This document shows, one piece after another, positions 9,065 to 18,837 of a stretch of 64,000 nucleotides of DNA (positions within the stretch are counted from its first letter, which is position 1; every line of letters starts with the position of its first letter). The position numbers were made by a program, and so were the translations under genes. The notes beneath the pieces are model-generated. The model had not been told where the DNA came from. It saw only the letters and a list, made by a program, of their open reading frames with translations, and did not search any database. This DNA is from an uncultured Pseudodesulfovibrio sp. Lineage in GTDB: Bacteria; Desulfobacterota; Desulfovibrionia; Desulfovibrionales; Desulfovibrionaceae. The stretch is from NCBI RefSeq assembly GCF_963675635.1, contig NZ_OY776488.1, forward strand, positions 1,587,501 through 1,651,500, in the 5' to 3' direction.

Positions 9065-9249
9065 AGTCTCCAGCACCATCTCCCCTCCGAAACTATTTTG
9101 TACCGTCGTTAGCACAACTCAACTAACTCTAAATGGAAAGGACAGGAAGAACTCACTAATAAACTTCAAAAAATTATCGAATCGAGATGCAGCGTTGCTT
9201 GAAGGTAACAGTTCCTTATTCGGAACCTGTACGAAAAAATGAGAAGTTA

Positions 9250-9807
9250 CTAATTTCTCGGCGACCCCATTTCTCTCCACGTGTTATTCCCGCACCACGC
9301 CATAATAACCGTTGGAACCTCTCCAAATCTCATGGACATAATAGGTTCATTTTCTACGTTAATTTTTGTTGTAAAGATGTATCCATCCTTATTTCTATAA
9401 TCCATGAACACTGGCCCATCAATTGTTTCTTCGGCAATACTCTTGGTTGGTATGTCAATACCGACAATCTTTGACACTGTTCTCATATCGGCACCCTTTG
9501 CATGGACAGGCATATCTCGCGGCGTTGCAGGGGCTGGAGGCATGGTGCCTACAGGATATATCGGCAATTCGAGGCTAACATTATTATCCGCGTATACATT
9601 AACAGCTCTAAATGCAGTGTCATAATTTTCACCTGAAATGTAAAAGCCATAAGTGCCTTGGGGAAGTTCCAACGATAGTGGGTTGCAACGATAAACCCCA
9701 ATAACCTTTTTGGTATCTACAATTCGGATAAGAACATTGGCCACATTCTTTGTTTTAAAATCAAACACATTAATAGACAGTTTGATAAGATTTTTTTCAG
9801 TAGCCAT
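9250..9807 (-). CDS. Hypothetical protein, AT-rich orphan
   Basis: I do not recognise this 185-residue protein. There is no signal peptide and no transmembrane segment. Residues 1-90 look like a beta-sandwich of alternating hydrophobic strands (LIKLSINVFDF, VIGVYRC, GTYGFYISG, NVSLELPIYPVG), in the style of carboxypeptidase-regulatory/transthyretin-like folds. A proline-rich linker (MPPAPATPRDMP) follows, then a C-terminal part with several beta strands ending FGEVPTVIMAWCGNNTWREMG. The ATG at 9805-9807 follows a GAGGTGCTGAA ribosome-binding region. Codon usage and composition are AT-richer than the flanking hyp and che genes, which suggests acquisition. Confidence 0.65.
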   Translation of the reverse strand: MATEKNLIKLSINVFDFKTKNVANVLIRIVDTKKVIGVYRCNPLSLELPQGTYGFYISGENYDTAFRAVNVYADNNVSLELPIYPVGTMPPAPATPRDMPVHAKGADMRTVSKIVGIDIPTKSIAEETIDGPVFMDYRNKDGYIFTTKINVENEPIMSMRFGEVPTVIMAWCGNNTWREMGSPRN

Positions 9808-10034
9808 TTCAGCACCTCACCTAGGTTTGTTGTTGAATTAAAAGGGCAATTCTTACTTCCAAACAACAGCTGCACACCCAAGTATTTCTCAAACAATAGA
9901 TTTTAGTATTATTATGTAAAGCCATGACGCCTTGATGTTGTTTAAAGCTAATATTCCTGCTGCAAACCTTCTTTCCGGTATTCACGCCACTCCACCCAGC
10001 ACACCGCATGGCCTTTGCCGGAGGTATCCAAATG
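9808..10034. other. Gap between the orphan gene and the hypE terminator
   Basis: No complete gene is supported. Minus-strand bases 9948-10034 can be read as about 28 codons of plausible protein ending in a stop (see findings), and could be the tail of a lost gene. The part next to the orphan gene is AT-rich. Confidence 0.4.
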
Positions 10035-10066
10035 AAAAGGCCCCCGGTTTTCCGGAGGCCTTTTTT
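10035..10066. terminator. Bidirectional terminator after hypE
   Basis: Arms 10039-10047 and 10052-10060 (GGCCCCCGG with CCGGAGGCC, one mismatch) enclose TTTT. A-run 10035-10038 lies on one side and six T bases (10061-10066) on the other, so it works on either strand. It lies 27 bases beyond the hypE stop. Confidence 0.8.
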
Positions 10067-10092
10067 ATTTCATTCATTAATTCGCTGTTGAA

Positions 10093-11097
10093 CTAGCAGA
10101 TTCTCGGCAACTGCTCGCCTTCGAGCATACCGAGCAGGCGCTTGCCGCCGAGCTGGGTGACGAGGACGACCTTACCGGGATTGGCGTCAGTCATGGTACC
10201 TATACGACAGGCATCCTGACCCAACGGATCGGAACGCATGATTTCGAGAGCTTTTTCGGCGTGCTCCTCGGGCAGAATACAGATGAACTTGCCTTCGTTA
10301 GCGAGATACAACGGATCAAGACCGAGAATGGAACAGCCGCCCTTGACTTCAGGTCGAACGGGAATGGCATTTTCCTGCAATTCACAACAGACGTTGGAAC
10401 TGACAGTTATTTCGTTCAACGTTGTCGCCAGACCGCCGCGAGTGGGATCACGCATAACGTGCACTTCAGGCAGCTCCTGCACCAACTTGACAAGCAGATG
10501 ATTCAGGGCGGCGGAATCAGACTGGACATCGGCCTCGAATTCAAGACCTTCACGAGTGCCGAGAATAGTCAGACCATGATCGCCGATAGTACCGGAAATC
10601 AGCACGGCATCGCCGGGCCGGGCAGCGTCACCGCTGGGAGCCGGGTCCACAATGATGTCGCCTATACCAGTTGTATTGATAAAGATCTTGTCTACCGCGC
10701 CCTTGGGGACGACTTTGGTATCACCGGAAACGATGGATACACCGGCATGCCGCACGGCCTCACCCATGGAAGCAACGATCTTTTCCAGATCATCCATGGG
10801 AAATCCTTCTTCAATGATATATGCACAGGTCATGTATCGAGGGATGGCTCCCATCATGGCAACGTCGTTGACCGTCCCGTGAACAGCCAGAGAACCTATG
10901 TTCCCGCCGGGGAAGAAAATGGGGTCCACGGTAAAGGAATCAGTGGACATAGCCAGCCGACCGGACATGGACAATTCAGCCGCATCATTGAGACGATTCA
11001 GTTCGTCGTTGCCAAGATGACCCAGAAAAAGCTGGGAAATGAGACGCTGTGAAGCGCGTCCTCCGCTACCGTAATCGAGAAGTACTTTATCAGACAT
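10093..11097 (-). CDS. hypE: Hydrogenase maturation protein HypE (carbamoyl dehydratase)
   Basis: HypE dehydrates the carbamoyl group placed on its C-terminal cysteine by HypF to make the cyanide ligands of the [NiFe] centre. The 334-residue product ends exactly in PRIC, with the acceptor Cys as last residue. The AIR-synthase-like ATP-binding fold shows DYGSGGRASQRLI at the start, STDSFTVDPIFFPGG, HGTVNDVAMMGA and RDPTRGGLATTLNE. The gene starts two bases after the hypD stop, so the two are co-translated. Confidence 0.96.
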   Translation of the reverse strand: MSDKVLLDYGSGGRASQRLISQLFLGHLGNDELNRLNDAAELSMSGRLAMSTDSFTVDPIFFPGGNIGSLAVHGTVNDVAMMGAIPRYMTCAYIIEEGFPMDDLEKIVASMGEAVRHAGVSIVSGDTKVVPKGAVDKIFINTTGIGDIIVDPAPSGDAARPGDAVLISGTIGDHGLTILGTREGLEFEADVQSDSAALNHLLVKLVQELPEVHVMRDPTRGGLATTLNEITVSSNVCCELQENAIPVRPEVKGGCSILGLDPLYLANEGKFICILPEEHAEKALEIMRSDPLGQDACRIGTMTDANPGKVVLVTQLGGKRLLGMLEGEQLPRIC

Positions 11098-11099
11098 GG

Positions 11100-12194
11100 T
11101 TAATCCAGTTTATATTTGTAATATGCAGCACAACTGCCCTCGGTGGAAACCATGCACGGACCGACCGGATTGGCCGGAGTGCACGCCTTACCGAAAAGCG
11201 GACATTCATCAGGCTGCTTGATACCTTTAAGTATGTCACCACACTTGCATCCCTTGAGAGGGGCACAGTCCTCAATGGTGATGCCGAATTCCTTCTTGGC
11301 GTCGAACTCTTCCCACTCGGGCCGAATCTCTAAGCCGGAACCGGGAATAAGGCCGATTCCACGCCACAATGCGTCAGTCTGTTCAAAGACCTCGTACATG
11401 ATCTCCACGGCCTTGGGGTTGCCGTTTTCACCCACGATGCGTGTGTAATTGTTGACCACATGGGCTTCGCCCTTTTTGCGCCAATCGATCATCTGGTTCA
11501 GGGATTGAAGGATATCCAGCGGTTCGAAACCTGTCACCACTGCGGATTTGTTATATTTTTCTGCGATGAAATCATATGGCTTAGTCCCGATGATGGCAGA
11601 GACATGACCAGGCAGAATAAACCCGTCCACGTTGATGGCTTCGTCAGACAACAACGCATCCAAGGCCAAAGGCACGGTCTTGTGAAAACACAGAATGCGC
11701 AGATTCTTGATGCCCTGCTGCCGAGCCATCTTCATGGTGGCCGCAATGGTCGGGGCTGTTGTCTCGAAACCAACACCAATGAAAACAACGGTATCGTCGG
11801 GATTCTCTTTTGCCAGCTTGAGGGTATCGAAGGGGGAATAAACCACCTTCACCCGTGCACCGTCAGCCACGGCTTTCTTCAAATTGCGCCCGTTGTTGCC
11901 GGGCACGCGCATGAGATCGCCAAACGTCGCCATGATGACGCGATCTGTATCCGCGAGGTCCAGAAAGGCATTCACCTCGGACTCGTGGGTCACGCAAACC
12001 GGACAGCCGGGGCCGCTCAGATGCACGATTTTCTTAGGGAGGAGCGAACGCAGTCCGCTCTGGAAAATAGCCACAGTATGCGTACCGCAGACTTCCATGA
12101 AACGAAGGTCGCTCTCAAGCTCGGCCTCCATTCTGTCCAGCATTTTTCTACACAGTTCAGGGTCGCGGAATTTTTCCAAGAATTCGAAGCTCAA
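11100..12194 (-). CDS. hypD: Hydrogenase maturation protein HypD
   Basis: HypD, with HypC, is the scaffold on which the Fe(CN)2CO unit of [NiFe] hydrogenases is assembled. The 364-residue product contains the CGTHTVAIFQSGLRSLLP region, the conserved GPGCPVCVTHESE motif, GFETTAP, and at the C-terminus the cysteine-rich [4Fe-4S] part (CKCGDILKG and later CxPANPVGPCMVS). The start is TTG at 12192-12194 with AAGGA eight bases upstream; no in-frame ATG fits. Other hyp genes (A, B, C, F) are not in the window. Confidence 0.95.
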   Translation of the reverse strand: MSFEFLEKFRDPELCRKMLDRMEAELESDLRFMEVCGTHTVAIFQSGLRSLLPKKIVHLSGPGCPVCVTHESEVNAFLDLADTDRVIMATFGDLMRVPGNNGRNLKKAVADGARVKVVYSPFDTLKLAKENPDDTVVFIGVGFETTAPTIAATMKMARQQGIKNLRILCFHKTVPLALDALLSDEAINVDGFILPGHVSAIIGTKPYDFIAEKYNKSAVVTGFEPLDILQSLNQMIDWRKKGEAHVVNNYTRIVGENGNPKAVEIMYEVFEQTDALWRGIGLIPGSGLEIRPEWEEFDAKKEFGITIEDCAPLKGCKCGDILKGIKQPDECPLFGKACTPANPVGPCMVSTEGSCAAYYKYKLD

Positions 12195-12338
12195 ATCATG
12201 ATCCTTTATGGTAGTGGTGGGTCAATTTCATAGAGATTAGCGACAGTCATATACCTTCTCAAAGATGGGGGCAAATGAAAAACCAACTCTCTTGAATGAC
12301 CAACGGAAAGAAGAATCACAATTGCGAATCATGCAGGG

Positions 12339-13004
12339 TCACTCATCACTTTCGTCGGAAAAACGATTTTCCTGACGGAGGATGGCAAGTTGGGAGATCA
12401 TGGCGGCAATAAGTACCGGAATCATCAATGAGGTGAGTGTTTTCGCGATCACCCCCGACAGGAAGTAGGCGTGAGAATCGGGGAAAAGAATGATATGAAC
12501 GGTCCGCAAGCCATTGATAAACCCAAAAATGCTGTAAAACACTCCTGCCGCTGTAACAGCCCCCTGCCCGACCCTGTAAGCAAAAAAAGTTTGGGAGATC
12601 CCCAAGGATAACAACAGGAGCAATACGCACCCCATTGCAAGACGAAACTGATACGCCGGGTTGACGATCCAATACCAATAAAAAAAGACACCGAGAGCAA
12701 CAAGTGAGAGCCCGAATATTACAAGATACCAATGCACAATCCTCTTGCCAAAAAACAATTGCGTCCCAATCCAAATGGCACCGAAGCCACCGACCAGCAG
12801 TACATGAGCGAGAACCGCCCTTGACCATTCGCCGACATAGTCACTGGTCGCAGCCAGCAAAGTCGTCAAGGCAATGGCTCCACTTCCATAAGCCCACCAG
12901 TCAACACCCGGCACTCTGTGTCGACGATACGATCGCCACATCAGCCAGCTGATACTTGTGAAGCACACAAATGTCAGGACAAAAACGATCTGCAAATAGA
13001 GCAT
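12339..13004 (-). CDS. Multi-helix membrane protein resembling a sensor input module
   Basis: The 221-residue product consists almost entirely of hydrophobic helices; about seven can be counted, with short loops (for example IVFVLTFVCFTSISWLMW, IALTTLLAATSDYV and YLVIFGLSLVALGVFFYWYW). A charged C-terminal tail RQENRFSDESDE follows. The topology is like the seven-helix input modules found in front of GGDEF or histidine kinase domains, but no output domain follows here. The ATG at 13002-13004 was chosen; GTG 13007 and TTG 13013 are possible. Function unknown. Confidence 0.6.
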   Translation of the reverse strand: MLYLQIVFVLTFVCFTSISWLMWRSYRRHRVPGVDWWAYGSGAIALTTLLAATSDYVGEWSRAVLAHVLLVGGFGAIWIGTQLFFGKRIVHWYLVIFGLSLVALGVFFYWYWIVNPAYQFRLAMGCVLLLLLSLGISQTFFAYRVGQGAVTAAGVFYSIFGFINGLRTVHIILFPDSHAYFLSGVIAKTLTSLMIPVLIAAMISQLAILRQENRFSDESDE

Positions 13005-13215
13005 CACAACCAACTTATGATTTTATGTATTAGTTACATATCACACCATGTAAAACATTGCGAGAGAGCCTGTTTTGTTTTGACGTTCCCTGCATGGCAA
13101 TCCCTTTTTTTTATTCTGTGCAGCAGCTTTATTTTTTCCCAACGGACTGGTAGATGATTACGAGAGGTTGCACTGACGCATCCCCCAACCGAAACCATTT
13201 TCACGCCGCTGAAAC

Positions 13216-13857
13216 ATGAGCGAAAAAGACACCTCCGATATCGCCACCGAACAATATGGCTCACCACTCATGCCGCCTCCGGGTATCGTGTTCGATCCGG
13301 CACTCCCTGTCCCCGACGATGCACGATGCGCAGAGTACTGGGCACAGTATGGTATGCTGGAAAACGTGGCTGAACATAGTATGAAGGTCGCAAACATAGC
13401 GACCTTCATGGCCCATCGAGCCAAAGAAGTCGGCCTGCCTGTCGATGTCGCGACAGTGCGTGCATCGGCTCTGCTGCATGATATCGCCAAGACTTACTGC
13501 ATCCTGCACGGCGGCAACCACAGTCAGCTCGGCGGAGCCTGGACCATGGAACTGACCAGAAACCCGGCCATTGCCTCTGGGGTTACCCACCATGTCTACT
13601 GGCCTTTCGCTCTGGATCTCGAAAAATACTTCACACCCCTGGCCGTGATTTATGCGGACAAGCGCGTTAACCATACCGATCTTGTCTCCATTGAAGAACG
13701 GTTCAAAGACCTGATCAAACGGTACGGCATACCCCTGAATCTCAGTGACAGGATCAAAGCCACCGAAGAGCAGGCCCTCACCCTGGAAAAACTTTTATGC
13801 GATACGCTCAAGGTGGACTTGAATGCATGTGATTTTGATAGCTGGCGGCTGGTCTGA
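13216..13857 (+). CDS. HD-domain phosphohydrolase
   Basis: The 213-residue product has the metal ligands of the HD superfamily: His54 (EHSMKVA), His88-Asp89 (LLHDIAKT) and Asp148 (YADKRV). The short-chain spacing resembles metal-dependent nucleotide or cyclic-nucleotide hydrolases; the substrate cannot be named. It begins with a hydrophilic leader of about 35 residues with no signal peptide, so it is cytoplasmic. Its last 35 bases overlap the ddl start, so it heads a ddl-waaA-kdsB-carA operon. Confidence 0.85.
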   Translation: MSEKDTSDIATEQYGSPLMPPPGIVFDPALPVPDDARCAEYWAQYGMLENVAEHSMKVANIATFMAHRAKEVGLPVDVATVRASALLHDIAKTYCILHGGNHSQLGGAWTMELTRNPAIASGVTHHVYWPFALDLEKYFTPLAVIYADKRVNHTDLVSIEERFKDLIKRYGIPLNLSDRIKATEEQALTLEKLLCDTLKVDLNACDFDSWRLV

Positions 13858-14737
13858 CGAACGGGAAGTTTCCCTGTCCGGCGCCGCCAAGATTAGAACA
13901 GCCCTGGACGAACTCGGTCACGAGGTCTCTTTTTTCGACCCTGCTGATGATTTCAAGAACCTGCTTGCAACAGCCAAACAGGCTGATTTTGCCTTCATCA
14001 ACCTGCACGGTACTCCCGGCGAAGACGGGTTGGTTCAGGCCGTGCTCGACAAGGCGGGCTGTCCATATCAGGGAGCCGGTCCGGCTGCTTCATATCTGGC
14101 GTTGAACAAAGCCGCGTCCAAGGAAGTTTTTGAGGACAAGGACATCAAAACCCCGGAGTGGCAGCTCGTAACGCCCACGCAAGGAAGAAATGCCCGGCTG
14201 GAACTGGATCTTCCGGTTTTCGTCAAACCGAACAAGGGCGGCTCCAGCCTCGGCATGTCTCTGGTCAAACGCAGTGAGGACTTTCCGGCCGCGCTCGACA
14301 AGGTGTTCGCCATGTGTCAGTCCGCATTGATCGAGACATTCATTCCAGGCGTAGAACTGACCTGCGGCATACTCGGGGATCGGCCGCTCCCGCTGATCAT
14401 GATAAAGCCCAAAAGTGGTGCCGACTTCTTTGACTACGAAAACAAATACGCAGCAGACGGAGCAGAAGAAATCTGTCCCGCTCCCATCGACGATGCGCTC
14501 ACCAAATCCATCCAGCAACAGATGGTGACGGCACACACCGCGCTCGGCCTCAGCGGATATAGTCGAGGAGACTTCATGGTCACAGCACAAGGCGAGGCCT
14601 TCCTGCTGGAAGTGAACACCCTGCCCGGCATGACCCCAACCAGTCTGCTGCCCCGTGCTGCCGCAAATATCGGCCTTTCCTTTACAGATCTCATAGCCGA
14701 ACTCATCCGACTGGGCATGGAAACGAGGACACGGTAG
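13823..14737 (+). CDS. ddl: D-alanine--D-alanine ligase
   Basis: This is an ATP-grasp enzyme making the D-Ala-D-Ala dipeptide for peptidoglycan. The 304-residue length is standard. Features are the N-terminal GGWSDEREVSLSGA loop, NLHGTPGEDGLVQA, the ATP-grasp LPVFVKPNKGGSSLGM segment, FIPGVELTCGIL, and the C-terminal metal-binding LLEVNTLPGMTPTSLLP. The ATG at 13823 has AAGGTGGA upstream and lies inside the end of the HD gene. Confidence 0.96.
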   Translation: MHVILIAGGWSDEREVSLSGAAKIRTALDELGHEVSFFDPADDFKNLLATAKQADFAFINLHGTPGEDGLVQAVLDKAGCPYQGAGPAASYLALNKAASKEVFEDKDIKTPEWQLVTPTQGRNARLELDLPVFVKPNKGGSSLGMSLVKRSEDFPAALDKVFAMCQSALIETFIPGVELTCGILGDRPLPLIMIKPKSGADFFDYENKYAADGAEEICPAPIDDALTKSIQQQMVTAHTALGLSGYSRGDFMVTAQGEAFLLEVNTLPGMTPTSLLPRAAANIGLSFTDLIAELIRLGMETRTR

Positions 14738-14738
14738 T

Positions 14739-16025
14739 ATGGTCCGATCATCCGTAAACATGGCTCTGAAAGCCTATGGACTGGGCTGGAAGTGTGCGAC
14801 ACCGTTCCTGAAGCTGAATTCCCGTCTCAAGGAAGGCTGGGGACAGCGCACGCTGACCGACGGTCTGCCCGCTCCGGCCCATATATGGATGCAGGCGGCC
14901 AGTGGCGGAGAGGCGTATCTGGCGTGGGAGGTCCTCAAGAATCTCAAATCGCCCTTTTCTGAAAGCCTGCGAGTACTGGTCACGACCAATACACTCCAGG
15001 GTTACGAGACTCTGACCAGAGCAGCCAATGACATCAATGGCCGCAAATCCGGACTCGCTATTCAGCCATGGTATTTCCCTTTTGACGACCCTGTTCTCAT
15101 GCACCGTATGGTCTGCCAAATACGGCCTCAACTGGCCTTGATCCTGGAAACGGAAATCTGGCCCGGATTCCTGAATGCATGCAAAAAGTCCGGCGTGAAC
15201 ATTTTGCTTGCCAATGGTCGCATGTCCACCAAAAGTCTGGCCGGATACCTGACCTGGCCCGGCCTGTTTCGAGATTTGTCACCCGATACGGTCATGGCAA
15301 TTTCCGAGGCTGACGGAAGACGATTCGGCACCCTTTTCGGTCGCGAAAAGGTTTGGATCATGCCAAACATAAAATTTGACCGCATGGCTGATGCCGCGCC
15401 CATGGACCGAAACAACAATCCGCTTAAAGATATCATACCACAGAACAGCACTTTCACCGTCTTTGGCTCCGTACGCCGACAGGAAGAAGCGGAAATCACC
15501 AAATTGGCCGCAGGCCTGATGCGCAAACGCCCCAAGACGATTCTCGGTTTGTTTCCACGCCACATGCATCATATGGAAATATGGGAAACAGCAATGAATT
15601 CCGCTGGATTGAATTGGACCCACAGATCACGACTCAATGGGCCGGCCGAGCCCGGTACAGTCGTCCTTTGGGATGCGTTCGGCGAATTGGTCCCTGCATA
15701 TGGTTTGGCGCAGGCGGCCTTCGTGGGCGGAAGCCTTGCTCCACTGGGCGGACAGAACTTCCTGGAACCATTGACCTGCGGCGTAACCCCGGTCACTGGC
15801 CCCCATTGGAAAAACTTTGCCTGGGTTGGTCGAGATATCTTTGAATCAGGATTGGCTGTGGAAGCACAAGACTGGCAATCTGCGCAAAATGCATTACTAT
15901 CTATACTGGATAAAGCAGCGGATCGCCGCAGTATTGCCAAACAGGCAAGAGAATATATTGAAGACCGTAGAGGCGGCGCAAAAGCCGTCTGCAAACGGGT
16001 TGCCGATTTCTTCAATAAAGATTAA
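14739..16025 (+). CDS. waaA: 3-deoxy-D-manno-octulosonic acid (Kdo) transferase
   Basis: WaaA/KdtA transfers Kdo from CMP-Kdo to lipid A precursors at the inner membrane. The 428-residue protein has the N-terminal glycosyltransferase-30 type domain with the conserved [17 protein letters not shown] and [10 protein letters not shown] segments. A second domain has [22 protein letters not shown] and the acidic donor-site region [20 protein letters not shown]. It starts one base after the ddl stop and precedes kdsB, which makes its sugar donor. Confidence 0.94.
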   Translation: MVRSSVNMALKAYGLGWKCATPFLKLNSRLKEGWGQRTLTDGLPAPAHIWMQAASGGEAYLAWEVLKNLKSPFSESLRVLVTTNTLQGYETLTRAANDINGRKSGLAIQPWYFPFDDPVLMHRMVCQIRPQLALILETEIWPGFLNACKKSGVNILLANGRMSTKSLAGYLTWPGLFRDLSPDTVMAISEADGRRFGTLFGREKVWIMPNIKFDRMADAAPMDRNNNPLKDIIPQNSTFTVFGSVRRQEEAEITKLAAGLMRKRPKTILGLFPRHMHHMEIWETAMNSAGLNWTHRSRLNGPAEPGTVVLWDAFGELVPAYGLAQAAFVGGSLAPLGGQNFLEPLTCGVTPVTGPHWKNFAWVGRDIFESGLAVEAQDWQSAQNALLSILDKAADRRSIAKQAREYIEDRRGGAKAVCKRVADFFNKD

Positions 16026-16044
16026 GAACGCACCACGGAACACG

Positions 16045-16785
16045 ATGAACGAATTTCCCGAATGCCACGGCATAATCCCGGCGAGGTATGAATCCTCGCG
16101 TTTCCCAGGCAAGCCACTGATTGAGATCAAGGGCATGCCCATGTTCTGGCACGTCTACTCCCGGGCCATACAGTGTCCGCAGATGACAAGCGTCACCCTG
16201 GCTACAGACGACGTGCGTATTTTCAATGCGGCAGAGAAACTGAACGTCCCGGTCATAATGACCCGGACCGACCATTCCAGCGGAACGGATCGAGTGTTGG
16301 AAGCCGCTCGGAAGCTCGGCATCGATGCAGAGGCCGTGGTGGTGAATATTCAGGGCGACGAACCATGCCTGGAGCCGACCATGCTGACCGAACTGCTAAC
16401 ACCGTTTGCCGAGTGCGAGGTTCGCGTGACTACTCTGGCAACGGCCATAGGCGAAAAGGAAGCCCTTTCCCCGGATCGGGTCAAGGTGGTTCGGGCCAAA
16501 AACGGACGAGCACTCTACTTTTCACGTTCACTCGTCCCCTATGACCGCGATGAAAAAATGCACGGATTCCTCCTTCACATCGGACTGTACGCATTCCGTA
16601 TGGAGGCTCTGGAACGGTTTGGCAGCCTCGAACCAAGCCCGCTGGAACAACGCGAAAAGCTGGAGCAACTCCGTCTGCTTGAAGACGGTATCGATATTTA
16701 CGTGACTGAGACACAACACACCTGCCACGGCGTGGACAGGCCCGATGATCTCGCAACTGTAAAGAACATTCTGGAGAACGATTGA
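16045..16785 (+). CDS. kdsB: 3-deoxy-manno-octulosonate cytidylyltransferase (CMP-Kdo synthetase)
   Basis: KdsB activates Kdo with CTP for WaaA. The start [25 protein letters not shown] at 16045 gives 246 residues, the family norm; the frame is open upstream inside waaA but that part is a shadow. Motifs include the nucleotide-binding [45 protein letters not shown] and [15 protein letters not shown]. Its TGA stop overlaps the carA ATG by one base. Confidence 0.96.
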   Translation: MNEFPECHGIIPARYESSRFPGKPLIEIKGMPMFWHVYSRAIQCPQMTSVTLATDDVRIFNAAEKLNVPVIMTRTDHSSGTDRVLEAARKLGIDAEAVVVNIQGDEPCLEPTMLTELLTPFAECEVRVTTLATAIGEKEALSPDRVKVVRAKNGRALYFSRSLVPYDRDEKMHGFLLHIGLYAFRMEALERFGSLEPSPLEQREKLEQLRLLEDGIDIYVTETQHTCHGVDRPDDLATVKNILEND

Positions 16786-17909
16786 TGAAAGCGATACTTG
16801 CCCTCGAAGACGGCACAATTTTCAAGGGGACGAGTTTCACCGGACAGGGCGAAGCCAGCGGCGAAGTCATCTTCAACACCGGCATGACCGGATATCAGGA
16901 AATTCTGACCGATCCCTCCTACACAGGTCAGATGGTCACCATGACCTATCCGCTCATAGGCAACTACGGCGTGAACCCCGAAGACGTGGAATCCGACAAG
17001 ATCCAGGTTGGCGGATTCATCGTCAAGGAATGCTGCAAACGCCCCAGTAACTGGCGATCAACCATGTCCCTGCCCGACTATCTCACTGAGGTCGGCGTCA
17101 TGGGCATTGAAGGCATCGACACCCGCGCCCTGACTCGCCACCTGCGACTGCACGGCGCACAGCGCGGCTATATTGCCACTGGCGACGTCAACCCTGAAGA
17201 ACTCGTCAGGAAAGCCCAGTCCATTGAAAACATGGAAGGACTGAATCTGGCTGACCGCGTATCGTGTGACCGCCCTTATACATGGGACGGGACCAAGCCC
17301 GTGTTCATCGACGACATGAAAAACTTTGCATGGTCCGGCACAGGCCCCAAGCTGGCTGTGTACGACTTCGGCATCAAGTGGAACATCCTGCGCCTCATGG
17401 CTGCCGAAGGCTTTGACATGATTGTACTGCCTTCAAACTATACGGCAGCACAGGTTCGTGAACTTCGTCCTGATGCTGTTTTCCTGTCCAACGGCCCCGG
17501 CGACCCGGCTGCCGTGACCTCCGCTGTGCAGGCGGCCAAGGAACTGTACGAAGAATACCCCATCGCCGGCATTTGCCTTGGCCACCAGATTCTCGGTCTG
17601 GCCATGGGCGGCAAGACGTTCAAGCTCAAGTTTGGTCATCACGGATGCAACCATCCGGTTATTGACCTGCACACAGAGAAAATTGAGATTTCTTCGCAGA
17701 ACCATGGTTTCTGCGTGGACATTGAAGGGTTGGATTTTCTGGAACCCACGCACAAGAATCTCAATGACAATACGTTAGAGGGCTTTCGGCACAAGGAAAG
17801 ACCACTTCTGGCCATCCAGCACCACCCCGAAGCCGGTCCAGGTCCTCATGACAGCCGCTATTTCTTTGCAAGATTTCGTGATATGGTTCGAACTAGTACC
17901 GGAATATAG
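16785..17909 (+). CDS. carA: Carbamoyl-phosphate synthase, small (glutamine amidotransferase) subunit
   Basis: CarA hydrolyses glutamine and passes ammonia to CarB for carbamoyl phosphate, feeding arginine and pyrimidines. The 374-residue product has the N-terminal CPSase domain ([17 protein letters not shown]) and a class I amidotransferase with nucleophile Cys in [12 protein letters not shown] and the catalytic pair [11 protein letters not shown] near the C-terminus. ATG 16785 is preferred over the in-frame TTG one codon earlier. carB is not in the window. Confidence 0.96.
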   Translation: MKAILALEDGTIFKGTSFTGQGEASGEVIFNTGMTGYQEILTDPSYTGQMVTMTYPLIGNYGVNPEDVESDKIQVGGFIVKECCKRPSNWRSTMSLPDYLTEVGVMGIEGIDTRALTRHLRLHGAQRGYIATGDVNPEELVRKAQSIENMEGLNLADRVSCDRPYTWDGTKPVFIDDMKNFAWSGTGPKLAVYDFGIKWNILRLMAAEGFDMIVLPSNYTAAQVRELRPDAVFLSNGPGDPAAVTSAVQAAKELYEEYPIAGICLGHQILGLAMGGKTFKLKFGHHGCNHPVIDLHTEKIEISSQNHGFCVDIEGLDFLEPTHKNLNDNTLEGFRHKERPLLAIQHHPEAGPGPHDSRYFFARFRDMVRTSTGI

Positions 17910-17929
17910 AACTCAAACAGGATCACATT

Positions 17930-18733
17930 ATGTCCACTGATCTGATCAAATCACGCAAAAAGATGAATTCCGTCCCTACCCTTCTTAAAAAGGGTAAATA
18001 TATGACAGCTGTTCAGTCTATTCATGACGGCCTTATCCTTTTTCTCAAGAATCAGGTCATGAAAAATGAACGGGAAGAATTCGAAGATATCCTGCGGAAA
18101 GTCACCTACGCGCTCAACTCGGACGGCGAACTTCGCAAGATCTATCCGCTAGTCATCAGTTACGAGCCGGGACAGGAACGTGCACTCCTGGACGCCATGC
18201 GTGAATTGTTGCAGGAACTGCAAAAAGCGCTCAACGAATCGGTTCAAGGCGACATGGAGGCCATTGCTGCCCAAAAGAAAGCCGCCCTTGAACAAGGGCA
18301 ACAGCATCTTGACGACCAGGAATGGGATAAGGCCACGGCGACCTTCAACCAACTCGTCCGGGATTTCGGAGGTGATACCGACCTCAAGGCAGATATAGCA
18401 GACCGCTATCTCAATGCAGGACGGTATAAAGAAGCCTATGAAATGTTGGATGACGCTCTCAAGGACGACCCCAACGCCATTCATCTGTATAACAGAATAG
18501 GCATGGTCCTGCGCAAGATGAAGGACTTCGAAACCGCCGAAAAGTACTATCTCAAGGCGCTGACACTCACCAACGAAGATGAGTATCTCCATTACAATAT
18601 GGGACGCCTCTACTTCGACTGGAAAAAGTGGGCAAAAATGGCTCAATCAGCACAAGTGGCTGTTGACCTCAACCCGGACTTCGCAGAAGCAGTCAAGATG
18701 CTCAAGTTTGCTCAAAAGAAAGCGGCTGGTTAA
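17930..18733 (+). CDS. Tetratricopeptide repeat protein
   Basis: This 267-residue cytoplasmic protein has a helical N-terminal half (about residues 1-110, including QERALLDAMRELLQELQKAL). Three to four TPR motifs follow from about residue 115 (QQHLDDQEWDKATATFNQLV, DRYLNAGRYKEAYEMLDDAL, NRIGMVLRKMKDFETAEKYY, YNMGRLYFDWKKWAKMAQ). It is likely a scaffold or regulatory adaptor; the partner is unknown. Its C-terminal half resembles the TPR protein at 41203-42102. A terminator follows. Confidence 0.85.
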   Translation: MSTDLIKSRKKMNSVPTLLKKGKYMTAVQSIHDGLILFLKNQVMKNEREEFEDILRKVTYALNSDGELRKIYPLVISYEPGQERALLDAMRELLQELQKALNESVQGDMEAIAAQKKAALEQGQQHLDDQEWDKATATFNQLVRDFGGDTDLKADIADRYLNAGRYKEAYEMLDDALKDDPNAIHLYNRIGMVLRKMKDFETAEKYYLKALTLTNEDEYLHYNMGRLYFDWKKWAKMAQSAQVAVDLNPDFAEAVKMLKFAQKKAAG

Positions 18734-18755
18734 TTGTCACTGATTCCAAAAAGAC

Positions 18756-18787
18756 AAAAGGCTCCCTTCATGGGAGCCATTTTTTTT
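18756..18787 (+). terminator. Rho-independent terminator after the TPR gene
   Basis: Stem GGCTCCC (18760-18766) pairs with GGGAGCC (18772-18778) around a TTCAT loop, followed by A and eight T bases. It closes the HD-ddl-waaA-kdsB-carA-TPR unit. Confidence 0.88.
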
Positions 18788-18837
18788 GGGATCACACCAG
18801 TCACCAGAGGCAACTGGTACACATGTAACCCCAAAAA

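Noticed and set aside
9821..10009. 62-codon minus-strand frame upstream of the orphan gene
   Set aside because: No start signal; another frame in the same DNA reads more like protein, but that too lacks a start.
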